The notes: generated by a model not told the origin, from the sequence alone. Positions 52,113 through 61,326 are shown, counted from the stretch's first letter. The stretch is 64,000 nt of DNA from Geobacillus vulcani PSS1 (GCF_000733845.1 NZ_JPOI01000001.1:2729001-2793000); one strand, 5' to 3'. Program-made: numbers and translations.

Positions 52113-52292
52113 ACACAAGCTGTCTTACCCTGCGACAATTCATATTTTATATAAACCTCAAAGCGAAGTCAATAGTTTTTTTAGCCTTAACGGATGAAAA
52201 TTGGTCTTTTTTCTGAAACGACCTGCATAACTGCCGCTCCTTTTTTCCTATACTAAAACTACAGCAACCGTGTAAAGGAAAGGGGGCGCTTT

Positions 52293-53057
52293 GTGAAACT
52301 CATTCCGCCGGCGCGGCGCAAACGGGCGCATTTGTCGCAATTGACAACCACTCATTTCCATTTGCGTCATCCGCTTGTCGTCGCCTTTTTTTCCTTTTCG
52401 TTTCCGGGTTTCGGCAATTTGATGCAGCAACGCTACGCCACAGCCTTTATGTTAATCCTCTGGGAGCTGTTTATCAACACAAAAGCCCATATCAATACAG
52501 GTATATTATACTCGCTGCTTGGCGATTTTGAAAAGGCAAAAGCGGTGCTTGACGAACGATGGCTCATGTTTTATGTGGCCATCTACATGTACAGCATTTG
52601 GGACAGCTACCGCGGCTCCGTTGACATGAACAAGCTGTATTTGCTCGCCGACCGTGAAGATGCGCCGATCTCCCCCATCCGAATGGGAATATGGGATATT
52701 AATTATTTGGACAAGCGCGAGCCTTGGCTGGCGCTGGTCTGGTCGGTGCTCGCCCCAGGCCTTGGCCATTTGTATGTCCATAAAGTGATCACCGGCCTGT
52801 TTATCTTCACCTTTACCATTTTGGTATCGTATTTCGCCCACTTGCCCGAAGCGATTACGTACACACTGACCGGCCGATTCGATTGTGCAACGAAGATCAT
52901 CGATATGCAGTGGGCGCTTTATCTGCCATCGATTTATTCGTTCATCTTTTACGATGCTTACGTATCAGCGGTTGAATACAACAAGTTGTTTGAAAAAGAA
53001 CTAGCCCACTATTTGCGGCGCCGCTTTCAGCCGAAACAGTTCGTATGGCCGATTTGA
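52293..53057 (+). CDS. Membrane protein of unknown function (254 aa)
   Basis: Five to six helices in two similar halves: HPLVVAFFSFSFPGFGNLMQQRYATAFM and WLALVWSVLAPGLGHLYVHKVITGLF, each with a pattern P-G-x-G-x-L and followed by a chain ending in DSYRGSVDMNKLY or DAYVSAVEYNKLF. This duplication suggests a repeat fold. GTG start with AAGGAAAGGGGG before it. No name assigned. In an operon with the next gene. Confidence 0.8.
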   Translation: MKLIPPARRKRAHLSQLTTTHFHLRHPLVVAFFSFSFPGFGNLMQQRYATAFMLILWELFINTKAHINTGILYSLLGDFEKAKAVLDERWLMFYVAIYMYSIWDSYRGSVDMNKLYLLADREDAPISPIRMGIWDINYLDKREPWLALVWSVLAPGLGHLYVHKVITGLFIFTFTILVSYFAHLPEAITYTLTGRFDCATKIIDMQWALYLPSIYSFIFYDAYVSAVEYNKLFEKELAHYLRRRFQPKQFVWPI

Positions 53058-53070
53058 TGGGAGGCGTTTC

Positions 53071-53538
53071 ATGATTGTCATTGCCACTTTCGAGAGCCAG
53101 CTATTCGTTGAACTAGCGATTTCAGCGCTTCAAGAAAAAGGGATTGCTGAACATCAGATGTTTGCCATCCCGCTCAACCGCTGCGCCGAGCCACCGCGCT
53201 TGCTTGATACGCTCCATCACGCCAACGGGTTCAGCTTCTTTGACTTGGCGGCGATTTTAGGAACGTGCTTGATGCTGCTAGGGGCGATTTACGGCTATGT
53301 GTTGACATGGGGCCCGATCATTTGGGGAATTATCGGGGCGGTTTCAGGCATCGGAATCGGTATTTTGCTCAAATGGTGGGTAAATCGAAGATCGACGCAC
53401 CGTCAAAGCCGCACAGGTGCTGATATCGTGCTTCTCATCCGTTGCGATGAACAGCAGTGGCCGGCCGTGGAGCAGTTGCTACGGGGCCATCACGCGCTTG
53501 GACTCGCCGGCGTTCACGACAAGCAGCCGAACAGATAA
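53071..53538 (+). CDS. Small membrane protein (155 aa)
   Basis: N-terminal domain of about 55 residues (ATFESQLFVELAISALQEKGI), then two helices (LAAILGTCLMLLGAIYGYVL, WGIIGAVSGIGIGILLKWW) and a basic stretch, and a C-terminal soluble part (DIVLLIRCDEQQWPAVEQLL) resembling a small alpha/beta fold. Family unknown. GGGAGG precedes the ATG; 13 bases after the upstream gene. Confidence 0.75.
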   Translation: MIVIATFESQLFVELAISALQEKGIAEHQMFAIPLNRCAEPPRLLDTLHHANGFSFFDLAAILGTCLMLLGAIYGYVLTWGPIIWGIIGAVSGIGIGILLKWWVNRRSTHRQSRTGADIVLLIRCDEQQWPAVEQLLRGHHALGLAGVHDKQPNR

Positions 53539-53560
53539 TGGTCATCCATCCCCTTTCACC

Positions 53561-53595
53561 AAAAAAACCCGAGGGAACATGCCCTCGGGTTTTCG
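53561..53595. terminator. Bidirectional terminator
   Basis: AAAACCCGAGGG and CCCTCGGGTTTT pair over seven bases, with A and T runs on both sides. Confidence 0.93.
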
Positions 53596-53609
53596 CCGCT
53601 CTGCCGTTT

Positions 53610-54590
53610 TCAATAGACATCTCGCCGCATAAAGACAAAAAAAGCGACAAGAAGCCCTGCAAGCCCCCAGACAGCCAGCACGGCCATCGAAAAGCCAAGC
53701 GTCATCCCCTCAATCGGCGGAGCCGCTCCTTTTATGTAATCCGTCAGCCGCAAATTGACCATAAACAAATATTTCGCCGAATGCCACGACGACACCATGT
53801 TCGACAAAATCGCGCCAGAAATCAATGCTGCCAGCATGATCCCCATCACCGCCGCCGTGCTCTTAAGCAGCACGGAACACATAAACGTCAGTGTGCCGAC
53901 GACAACGCTCACAAACGCTGCCAGCCCGAGCTCGATTAAAATGTATTTCCATTGTGGAATCATGTGGACATTCGCTGTATTGAGATCCTCTCCTTGCTGG
54001 ACAAATCCGGTCAATAGCGGCAGACGGAAGCCGCCATATCCAAACACGAGTCCGGAGATGGCATACGACAGCACCGCCGCCATCAGCATAATGAGCGACA
54101 CCGACAGGAGCAACGCGATATATTTGCTCAACAAAATTTTCCACCGCTTCACTGGCCGAACGAGAAGCAACTTGATCGTTCCGGCGCTTGCCTCGGACGA
54201 CACTAAATCGGCCGCCACCACCATCACTAAAAGCGGCAAAAACAAGTCGATGGCGTTTTCGATAAACGTGCGCATAAACGTCGGCGCTCCAGGGGCGGAC
54301 GGATTAATGTTGTGCTCTAAGTAGTACTGCTGCTGCTTGAGGCGGATTTGCAAGTATTTTCGCCATTCCTCAGACATGCTCGGCGACTGCAAACGGTTTT
54401 GCAAATCGACGATTTGCTGCTGCAGCTGCGTCCGCCAGTCGGTCGTGCCAAGCCGTTTTCTCAGCTCTTCCGTCTCGCGGTATTGGGCGTATGTAAACAA
54501 GGCGACGAGCACCGCAATGATGGCGGCGATCACCCATAGCCGCTTTTTGCGGACGATTTTCAACATTTCATTATACACAAGCTTACTCAA
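53610..54590 (-). CDS. ABC-2-type transporter permease
   Basis: 326 residues. One helix at the N-terminus, a coiled soluble loop (residues 30-110, Arg/Gln-rich), then five helices including FLPLLVMVVAADLVSSEASAGTI, which marks ABC-2 export permeases. TTG start, overlapping the ATPase stop, with AGGGGG at the right distance. Partner of the upstream ATPase. Substrate unknown. Confidence 0.9.
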   Translation of the reverse strand: MSKLVYNEMLKIVRKKRLWVIAAIIAVLVALFTYAQYRETEELRKRLGTTDWRTQLQQQIVDLQNRLQSPSMSEEWRKYLQIRLKQQQYYLEHNINPSAPGAPTFMRTFIENAIDLFLPLLVMVVAADLVSSEASAGTIKLLLVRPVKRWKILLSKYIALLLSVSLIMLMAAVLSYAISGLVFGYGGFRLPLLTGFVQQGEDLNTANVHMIPQWKYILIELGLAAFVSVVVGTLTFMCSVLLKSTAAVMGIMLAALISGAILSNMVSSWHSAKYLFMVNLRLTDYIKGAAPPIEGMTLGFSMAVLAVWGLAGLLVAFFVFMRRDVY

Positions 54591-55497
54591 TCGTTTCGCC
54601 CCCTGTCAGCTCGATAAACAAGTCTTCGAGGGTCGGCAACCGCGGTTCAATTTCCGAAACCGAGACGCCGGCTTGGACAAGCTTGGCGTTCCAAGCGGCC
54701 AGTTTGGCTGGCTCGTATGGCGTGACGATCGTCTCTTCATCGACGCGCAGCACCTCGGTTTCTGCCGCCAACAGCGCCCGCGCCCGATCCATTGGAGCCA
54801 CTTTCCAGACAACGCGCGCCTGTTGATTCAACAGCCGTTCAACCGTGTCGATCGCCAAGAGCCGTCCTTTCGCCATAATGGCGACGCGGTCGCACATCAG
54901 CTGAATTTCACTCAATAAATGCGACGACACGAGAACGCTCAATCCTTCCTTTTCCGCCAAAAAGCGGATGAAGGCGCGCATCTCGCGAATGCCGGCCGGG
55001 TCAAGGCCGTTGGTCGGCTCGTCCAAAATCAGCACTTTGGGCTTTCCTAACAAGGCCTGGGCGATGCCGAGCCGCTGCCGCATGCCGAGCGAATACGTGC
55101 CCACTCGGTCATGAATGCGCTGTTCAAGGCCGACGAGCTTCGCCACTTCCATGATTCGATCTTCACCGATTCCGGACATCATGCGGGCGAAATGTTCAAG
55201 GTTTTCCCAACCTGTTAAATACGGATACATTTCTGGATTTTCGACGATGCAGCCGATCTGGCGGATCGCGTCAGTAAACTGACGATGAAGATCATACCCG
55301 CAAATCGCCACCGTCCCCGACGTCGGCCGAATGAGCCCGACGAGCATGCGGATCGTCGTCGTTTTTCCCGCACCGTTCGGCCCTAAAAAACCGAATACTT
55401 CCCCCTCATGCAATTCAAATGAAATGCCTTGAATAATTTCCTTGCCGCGAATCGTTTTCCGCAGCTCTTTGACGGCTAACGTCACCGGTTTGTTCAC
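54583..55497 (-). CDS. ABC transporter ATPase (BcrA/CcmA-type)
   Basis: 304 residues. Walker A GPNGAGKTT, signature YSLGMRQR, Walker B VLILDEPTNGLDP and the C-terminal extension of antibiotic-type exporters. The GTG start overlaps the hydrolase stop (GTGA). Confidence 0.93.
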   Translation of the reverse strand: MNKPVTLAVKELRKTIRGKEIIQGISFELHEGEVFGFLGPNGAGKTTTIRMLVGLIRPTSGTVAICGYDLHRQFTDAIRQIGCIVENPEMYPYLTGWENLEHFARMMSGIGEDRIMEVAKLVGLEQRIHDRVGTYSLGMRQRLGIAQALLGKPKVLILDEPTNGLDPAGIREMRAFIRFLAEKEGLSVLVSSHLLSEIQLMCDRVAIMAKGRLLAIDTVERLLNQQARVVWKVAPMDRARALLAAETEVLRVDEETIVTPYEPAKLAAWNAKLVQAGVSVSEIEPRLPTLEDLFIELTGGETIE

Positions 55498-56291
55498 TGC
55501 TCGTCCTCCTCCGTCAACGTAATGAGCGAGGCGACCCGCTCGCCGATCCGCTTGTACCCTTCTTCATTCGGATGGAAGTGGTCGCTGTACAAATAGTCGT
55601 TGACATGGAGGGCAAACAAATCAAACGTCGGCACCGCGACGACGTTTGGATAGCGGGCCGCCACTTCCGCAGAGGCGAAATTCCAGTCGCGCACAACGGC
55701 CGACGTTCGTTTGGCATCGCCTAAATCGCTGAACGGATTGTACAAGCCGAGCGCAAAGATGACCGCCCCGCTGTTGAAGCGGCGCAGCGCGGCGAAAATG
55801 CGGTCTAGGTTGGCTACATATCGCCGTTTCGCCTCATTCAGCTGCTTTCGATCCAGTTTCAACGCTTCCCCACCTTGAAACAAGTCGTTTCCACCGATGG
55901 TCATCACAATAAGATCGGCCATGGCGACTTGCCGCTGAATCTCAGGCTGGCCAAGCTGGCGAAGCAGTCCGTCAGAGCGAAGGCCGCGGATGGCCAAGTT
56001 CGTCACACGGATCGGTTTGTCCGTTTGCCGGCGAAGCTCATCGACCATATAGCCGACATACCCTTTTCCGCTTTCATCACCCGTTCCCCGCGTCAACGAG
56101 TCGCCAAGAGCAACAATATCTATTTTCTCGTCATGTTGCCTTGTTTCAGCCGTTGGCGGCCGTTGTTCTTTCGTCGGCGGCTTGGCGGCCGAAAAAAACT
56201 GGTCTTGCACCGCCAATGCCAGGCCGCCAAGCCAAAGCACCCCGGACAGGGCGGCAACGGCTATGAGAAGCGCCACTGTGCTCCGTCGCAT
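55494..56291 (-). CDS. SGNH/GDSL hydrolase, membrane-anchored or secreted
   Basis: 265 residues. N-terminal hydrophobic helix (VALLIAVAALSGVLWLGGLAL), then an SGNH fold: block I ALGDSLTRGTGD (Ser), block II Gly in AIRGLRSD, block III GGNDLF, block V DHFHPNEEGY (Asp and His). A lipase or esterase acting outside the membrane on an acyl group. It is coupled to an exporter, perhaps for its product. Confidence 0.88.
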   Translation of the reverse strand: MRRSTVALLIAVAALSGVLWLGGLALAVQDQFFSAAKPPTKEQRPPTAETRQHDEKIDIVALGDSLTRGTGDESGKGYVGYMVDELRRQTDKPIRVTNLAIRGLRSDGLLRQLGQPEIQRQVAMADLIVMTIGGNDLFQGGEALKLDRKQLNEAKRRYVANLDRIFAALRRFNSGAVIFALGLYNPFSDLGDAKRTSAVVRDWNFASAEVAARYPNVVAVPTFDLFALHVNDYLYSDHFHPNEEGYKRIGERVASLITLTEEDEQ

Positions 56292-56300
56292 GCAACCACC

Positions 56301-56642
56301 TCATTTCTTCATCGTTGTCATCTCTCGCAATCCGTCTTGGCATTGTTCTCCATCATTGGTTTGATCCGACAACCGCCGTTTTATTCGCCAATGTTTCGGA
56401 TGCCAATACTCCTTTAGCTTCGCCGCCGCTTCCTTGCTGACCAACAGCCCTCCGATCCAAAACATGATTTCCGCCGCCACAATGGCAACTGTAACGATCG
56501 ACGCTTTGGCCGCAGTCGAAAACGGAAAGAATGGTGCGATGAGCGGAACGACCCAAACGACGAACGATGCGATGATGAGCCCGACGCCGATGCGATGCAT
56601 GACGGACCGCCTCTGTGTCACTCTTTCACTCTCCTTGTTCAT
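56301..56642 (-). CDS. Small membrane protein, transporter-suffix type
   Basis: 113 residues from MNKESERV, with GGAGAG seven bases upstream. Two helices (GVGLIIASFVVWVVPLIAPFFPF, VTVAIVAAEIMFWIGGLLV) then KEAAAKLKEYW, matching the small proteins known as transporter suffix domain proteins. First gene of the operon with the hydrolase and exporter, 10 bases before the hydrolase. Confidence 0.7.
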   Translation of the reverse strand: MNKESERVTQRRSVMHRIGVGLIIASFVVWVVPLIAPFFPFSTAAKASIVTVAIVAAEIMFWIGGLLVSKEAAAKLKEYWHPKHWRIKRRLSDQTNDGEQCQDGLREMTTMKK

Positions 56643-56778
56643 TGACGCTCTCTCCAACAGGCATCAGGATCGCTTATTTCCACTCTAACATATATACCGC
56701 GATTTCACGAAATGATCCGCCTAAAAACCAAACACACAAAAAACAATTTTTCTCGTTTTTCCAGTCCTCGCTTTCCCG

Positions 56779-56812
56779 CCAAAAAAGAAACCTAGCCGAA
56801 TCGGCCAGGCCA
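56779..56812 (-). terminator. Terminator of the MBL hydrolase gene
   Basis: CCTGGCCGA and TCGGCTAGG pair with one mismatch, then TTTCTTTTTTGG leftward. Confidence 0.75.
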
Positions 56813-56821
56813 ATCAAATGA

Positions 56822-57778
56822 TCACCGTTGTTTCTGCCAATAATCAACCAATCCCATCGCGCACACTTGCAAATCAAGCTCGATCGCCGCATGCGCTGAC
56901 GATGAAGATGGAACGCCATGATCGTCAAGAAACGCCATGATCTCGTTACGCAACCGATGCGCTGCCATTTTCACCTGCTCGGAAACCGGCGCTTCCGGAT
57001 GACGGTCGACCGCTTCTTTTCCCGCCGCCACGAACTTCGGCAGCCAAACGCGAAGCTGGCGGAAAGCTTCCTGCGGGTCATCCAGCATGCCAAAATGGCC
57101 AAAATAAATGCGTTCCGGCCTCAGCTCCTCCAGCCTTGCCGCCGACTGCTCCATGGCCTCGGGATCAAATTGGTTCGGAGATGTGGAAGGCAGGCAAAAC
57201 GTAAGCCCCGCTTCTTGCAGCTGCGGATAAAAAACGCCGATCGTATCACCGGTGAACACGCCGCCGCTGTATGAATCATAAATCGAAAAATGATGGTTGG
57301 CATGCCCCGGCGTATCATAAAAGGTGAGCGTCCGCTCCGCACTCAACTCCAACGTTTCCCCGTCCTCTTTCACGATCAATCGTTCTTCTGGCACCGGAAG
57401 AATCGGATCAAAGAGCGACTCAAACTGTGCGCCGTACACCGCCTTCGCTCCAGCGATGAGGCGCGATGGATCGGCCAAATGCCGCTTCCCTTTCGGATGG
57501 ACGACAACCACCGCATTCGGGCAATGCTGAAGAAGCAGCCCCACACCGCCCGCATGATCCAAATGAATATGGGTAACGATGATATAGCGGATCTCACTCG
57601 GGTCAATATGAAGCGCTTTCAATCCAGCAAGTAAATGCGGCGTCGACGGGCTTGGCCCTGTTTCCACGATCGCCAAGTTCTCTTCGTGCAGCACGTATGT
57701 ACCGGTGCGGTGCGGCATGCGCAAATCATACAAATCGATGAGTGAAATGCGGCGGCCTAGGTCAATCGGTTGTGCCAT
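56822..57778 (-). CDS. MBL-fold metallo-hydrolase
   Basis: 318 residues. Metal motif THIHLDHAGG (about 70-79), further His in TPGHANHHF, Asp in FTGDTIG, final His in YFGHFGM. Long C-terminal helical domain. Hydrolase of unknown substrate, with glyoxalase-II or lactonase-like members in the family. Confidence 0.9.
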   Translation of the reverse strand: MAQPIDLGRRISLIDLYDLRMPHRTGTYVLHEENLAIVETGPSPSTPHLLAGLKALHIDPSEIRYIIVTHIHLDHAGGVGLLLQHCPNAVVVVHPKGKRHLADPSRLIAGAKAVYGAQFESLFDPILPVPEERLIVKEDGETLELSAERTLTFYDTPGHANHHFSIYDSYSGGVFTGDTIGVFYPQLQEAGLTFCLPSTSPNQFDPEAMEQSAARLEELRPERIYFGHFGMLDDPQEAFRQLRVWLPKFVAAGKEAVDRHPEAPVSEQVKMAAHRLRNEIMAFLDDHGVPSSSSAHAAIELDLQVCAMGLVDYWQKQR

Positions 57779-57852
57779 GTTCCCTCTCCCCCTTTGGTTG
57801 ATGATGCAGAATATTTTAACATAGAAACTGGATTCCCGCTACAGGGGCTGAT

Positions 57853-57887
57853 AAAAAAGCAGCTCCTGCCCAGAGGGCAAGAGCCGC
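57853..57887 (-). terminator. Terminator downstream of the TauE gene
   Basis: GCGGCTCTTGCCC pairs with GGGCAGGAGCTGC over three bases (one wobble or mismatch), followed leftward by TTTTTTA. The 180 bases between it and the gene stop hold no credible frame. Confidence 0.8.
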
Positions 57888-58069
57888 CTTCTCGTTTCCA
57901 CTGTCGGCAACGGGGCAACAACTGCTCCGCGCACTATTTTTGAGGGCAGGCGCTGTCGACCATTGCCCTCCGCAGCACGAACAAGCTCCCTCTCCCTAAT
58001 GCTCGACCCGCTCACATCCAACGCTGCCGCCAACGGAAAGACACCTTCGTTTGTCAAGCACCCCAATGC

Positions 58070-58957
58070 TTACGACGCCAACTCCCTGCTAGTCGCCTTT
58101 CCTTTCCGCCCGTTTCGGATCGCCAGCCATACCGCCGCCGCCCAGCCAATCACGATGAGGCCATAAACGGTCGGATACACCAGCGCCGGCGCCTCCCAGG
58201 CGTGCAGAAGCGTGCGGACATTCGTCAAAATAATGAGCCCGCCGACCAACACCCCAAGCAAATGGGACGGCAGTTTGCGCACAAGCCAAGCAGCGATCGG
58301 CGCAGCGACGATCCCGCCAGCCATGAGCGTCAGCACCCAGTACCAGTTCACTTGCTCCCAACCAAGCGAAATGACGAATCCTAGCGTTGCCGAGAGCGCA
58401 ACAGCAAATTCGGACGTATCGACTGTGCCGACCACCTTGCGCGCTTCCATGCTTTTATTGGCCAACAACACCGGCGTCGCGATCGGCCCCCATCCCCCGC
58501 CGCCGGTCGCATCAAGGAAGCCAGCCGCCAATCCGAGAGGGACGAGCTGCTTATTGGACCACTGTTTTCCGGGCGAAGACGGCGCGCGGCCGTTCAATAC
58601 CAAAAATCGATAAATAATGTAAAAGCCAAGCACCAATAAAAACAATGAAACGTACGGTTTGATCAAATCTCCCGGCAAGTTGCTTAAAAAGCATGCCCCG
58701 ACAAACGCGCCGACCGACCCGGGAATAATGAGCCTGCCGACCATGCCGCGGTCGACGTTGCCGAACTTCCAATGAGACGCGCCAGACGCCGCCGTCGTCA
58801 CCACTTCCGCCAAATGAACAGACGCCGAGGCGACGGCTGGAGCGATGCCGAACGTCAATAACAACGTCGACGAGGTGACGCCGTACGCCATCCCAAGCGA
58901 GCCGTCAATCAGCTGGGCGATAAATCCTACAAACACAAAAACGATCAGTTTTTTCAT
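58070..58957 (-). CDS. TauE/SafE-family anion exporter
   Basis: 295 residues with eight helices, of the TSUP family. Two related halves with motifs GLAAGFLDATGGGGWGPIATPVLL and, at the start, GFIAQLIDGSLGMAYGV. The family moves sulfite, organosulfur ions or similar. The promoter carries a palindrome over its minus-35 box, so it is regulated. No sulfur genes are adjacent. Confidence 0.9.
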   Translation of the reverse strand: MKKLIVFVFVGFIAQLIDGSLGMAYGVTSSTLLLTFGIAPAVASASVHLAEVVTTAASGASHWKFGNVDRGMVGRLIIPGSVGAFVGACFLSNLPGDLIKPYVSLFLLVLGFYIIYRFLVLNGRAPSSPGKQWSNKQLVPLGLAAGFLDATGGGGWGPIATPVLLANKSMEARKVVGTVDTSEFAVALSATLGFVISLGWEQVNWYWVLTLMAGGIVAAPIAAWLVRKLPSHLLGVLVGGLIILTNVRTLLHAWEAPALVYPTVYGLIVIGWAAAVWLAIRNGRKGKATSRELAS

Positions 58958-58998
58958 TGGTTTCCCTCCGTTTGCAATAGTTGAGCGTGTTACTTATA

Positions 58999-59035
58999 AT
59001 TTAAATCTCATTATTCATAGATGTCAACTATGAAT
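58999..59035 (-). promoter_or_regulatory. TauE promoter with palindrome over minus-35
   Basis: TTGACA (59027-59022), 17 bases, TTAAAT (59004-58999). The minus-35 lies exactly between the arms of ATTCATAG (59013-59020) and CTATGAAT (59028-59035), a perfect 8-bp inverted repeat. Confidence 0.7.
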
Positions 59036-59167
59036 TTAAAAAAATAAAAAAATGCAGTCATTTTTTCCTCCCCGCGCGCAAGACGACGTTGCGAACGCCG
59101 ACGGCTTGGCGGCCGACGGACGGAAGGCGCCGCACGGCCGTCCATCAAGACAAACAGCCGCCTGCAG

Positions 59168-59201
59168 AAAAAAGGCGCCCCGAATATGGCGACGGGACAC
59201 C
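59168..59201 (-). terminator. Terminator of glnA-type gene
   Basis: GGTGTCCCG pairs with CGGGGCGCC using two G-U pairs and is followed leftward by TTTTTT. Confidence 0.8.
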
Positions 59202-59221
59202 TTTTGGATGGTGGCTTTCGA

Positions 59222-60580
59222 TCAGAACTTCCCTTGATACCGCTCGACTTCCCAAGCGTGAACCGCCGTGCGGTAGCTGTTCCATTCGTCTTTTTTCATC
59301 GCCACGTATTCGTGGAATACGTGCTCACCGAGCGTCGCGCGGCCGATTTCTCCGCTTTCGAACGCAGCGATGGCCTCGCCCAAGTTTTCCGGCAAGTTGT
59401 CAATGCCAAGCTCCGCACGGCGTTCTTCCGACATATGGAAGATGTCTTCATCAATCGGCGCCGGAGCGGTTAAACCTTTTTCGACACCGTCAAGGCCAGC
59501 AGCAGCGATGATGGCATACGCCAAATACGGATTGGCCGACGGATCCGGGCAACGGAGCTCAACGCGCGTCGCGACGCCGCGTTTCGCCGGAATGCGGATG
59601 AGCGCCGAACGGTTGGAAGCGGACCAAGCGATGTAGCAAGGCGCTTCATACCCTGGCACAAGCCGTTTGTACGAGTTGACAAGCGGGTTCGTTACTGCAG
59701 CGAAATGTTTTACGTTTTTCAGCAAGCCCGCGATGAATTGGTACGCTGTTTCTGACAACTGGTTCGCATCATTCGGGTCAAAGAACGCATTTTCCCCATC
59801 TTTGAAAAGGGAAATGTTGACATGCATGCCTGAACCGTTGATGCCAAACACCGGTTTTGGCATAAACGTTGCGTGGAGGCCAAACTTGCTGGCGATCGTT
59901 TTGACGACCCATTTGTACGTCGTCGCATTGTCAGCCGCGCCGAGCGCATCGGCGTATTTGAAGTTGATCTCATGCTGGCCTTCCGCCACTTCATGGTGCG
60001 ACGCTTCAATCGTAAAGCCCATCGCTTTTAAGGCGCGGTAAATTTCAAGGCGGACACGTTCGCCCAAATCTTTCGGAGACGGTTCGAAATAGCCGCCGCT
60101 ATCGTGAAGCTCGAGCGTCGGATTGCCGCTTTCATCGGCTTTGAACAGGAAAAACTCCAACTCCGGCCCGACCGAAATCGTATATCCTTTTTCTGCCGCC
60201 CGCTCAATCGTTTTTTTCAGCACATTGCGCGGGTCGCCTTCAAACAGCGTGCCGTCCGGGTTGATCACCGAGCAAAGGAAACGGGCTTCTGCATAGCCTT
60301 CCTCCACCGTCCACGGCAAAACAGCAAACGTATTCAAATCCGGCAACAAGTACAAGTCAGAACGGTTGATCGGCGAAAAACCTTTGATCGACGAGCCGTC
60401 AAACATGATTTTCCCTTCGACCACATCGTCAAGCTGTTCAGCCGTCACGGTCACATGCTTTAAAATCCCTTCAATGTCGACAAACTGCAAATGAAGAAGC
60501 TCAACGTTTTTTTCCTTGATCGTCTCTTTGATTTGCTCCAACAACTCCGTTTGTGTAGAGGAAACGAACGATTTTGACAT
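59222..60580 (-). CDS. Glutamine synthetase type I, second type
   Basis: 452 residues. Makes glutamine from glutamate, ammonia and ATP. Motifs MFDGSSIKGF, GPELEFFLF, GQHEINFKYA, NGSGMHVN and NRSALIRIP are intact. Compared with B. subtilis GlnA it has an N-terminal extension of eight residues, and the feedback-inhibition Arg62 aligns with Pro70 (GFSPINRSD). No glnR gene is next to it, and the sequence differs from the glnRA-type enzyme, so it is probably a paralogue. A GlnR/TnrA box overlaps its ribosome binding site. Confidence 0.93.
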   Translation of the reverse strand: MSKSFVSSTQTELLEQIKETIKEKNVELLHLQFVDIEGILKHVTVTAEQLDDVVEGKIMFDGSSIKGFSPINRSDLYLLPDLNTFAVLPWTVEEGYAEARFLCSVINPDGTLFEGDPRNVLKKTIERAAEKGYTISVGPELEFFLFKADESGNPTLELHDSGGYFEPSPKDLGERVRLEIYRALKAMGFTIEASHHEVAEGQHEINFKYADALGAADNATTYKWVVKTIASKFGLHATFMPKPVFGINGSGMHVNISLFKDGENAFFDPNDANQLSETAYQFIAGLLKNVKHFAAVTNPLVNSYKRLVPGYEAPCYIAWSASNRSALIRIPAKRGVATRVELRCPDPSANPYLAYAIIAAAGLDGVEKGLTAPAPIDEDIFHMSEERRAELGIDNLPENLGEAIAAFESGEIGRATLGEHVFHEYVAMKKDEWNSYRTAVHAWEVERYQGKF

Positions 60581-60596
60581 GTCACATTACCTCACA
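60580..60596 (-). promoter_or_regulatory. GlnR/TnrA box on the ribosome binding site
   Basis: TGTGAGGTAATGTGACA fits TGTNA-N7-TNACA without mismatch. It ends at the start codon and contains the GAGGT ribosome binding site. It lies about 25-40 bases downstream of the transcription start, so binding would act as a roadblock. Confidence 0.75.
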
Positions 60597-60626
60597 TTCG
60601 AACGTTTATTTTCCTAACATGCTTTT

Positions 60627-60655
60627 ATTATAGAAAAAGAGAGCTTGTTTGGCAA
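60627..60655 (-). promoter_or_regulatory. Sigma-A promoter of glnA-type gene
   Basis: TTGCCA (60655-60650), 17 bases, TATAAT (60632-60627). Strong match. Confidence 0.85.
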
Positions 60656-60733
60656 CCCCCTTTTTATCAATTTTTCTGTATTTTTATAATGAATTTTTTT
60701 GCAAACGATTTCAAACAAGGTGAATATTTATAC

Positions 60734-60774
60734 AAAAAAAGCCAGCCAAGGAGACAATCGTCTTCTCGACTGAC
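60734..60774 (-). terminator. Terminator of cyclotransferase gene
   Basis: GTCAGTC pairs with GGCTGGC through G-U pairs, continued by a second stem (GAAGAC/GTCTC), then TTTTTTTG leftward. Confidence 0.75.
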
Positions 60775-60795
60775 TTTTTCTATCCGCTATGGATG

Positions 60796-61185
60796 TTACA
60801 TTTTCTCCTTACGCCGCCGCCACGAGCCGGACGAAATGACAGGCAGGCCCGCGGCTTTTTTTGGCAAATACACGTAAACGTACCCTTCAATCGGCTGGCA
60901 GACGTCGCGGACCCATACCCGCTCATATTCGTTATCATCTCGTCCTTCGGCGTAGTCTTCAAGCTCATCCATCGCTTTGAGTCCTTCCTCCGTCACCGTC
61001 AGCCATTCCCCTTCCACTTCCCCTTCTTCTCCAAGCACAAGCGCAGGGTACGGGCCGACGCTGTACAAACGGCCGTTCACCTTCCCTGGGCATACGGCGC
61101 GAACATAAGGAGCTACAACACAATGATTGTCCTCGCCGGTCAGCAACGTTCCATACACAAACACTCGATATCGTCTTTCCGCCAT
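60796..61185 (-). CDS. Gamma-glutamylcyclotransferase (AIG2-like)
   Basis: 129 residues. The family opening YRVFVYGTLLTGEDNH (substrate loop YGTL) and catalytic Glu in AMDELEDYAEG are present. It releases 5-oxoproline from gamma-glutamyl amines. AAAGGAG precedes this ATG; the longer frame is not family-like. Confidence 0.88.
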   Translation of the reverse strand: MAERRYRVFVYGTLLTGEDNHCVVAPYVRAVCPGKVNGRLYSVGPYPALVLGEEGEVEGEWLTVTEEGLKAMDELEDYAEGRDDNEYERVWVRDVCQPIEGYVYVYLPKKAAGLPVISSGSWRRRKEKM

Positions 61186-61326
61186 CTCACTTTTCTCCTT
61201 TTTTACATAACATATATTATGAAAACTCGAAGAAGAAACAAAAACAATGGAAGCCCTGCCTCTCATCCATCCTTGCCGCTCCGTGGCGGCGCCAGTGTGA
61301 ATTTGTCAAGCGGACAGCGGACAACG

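Noticed and set aside
58958..59040. Possible S-box riboswitch before the TauE gene
   Set aside because: No SAM-binding core or terminator pair; the region is explained by a promoter with a palindrome.
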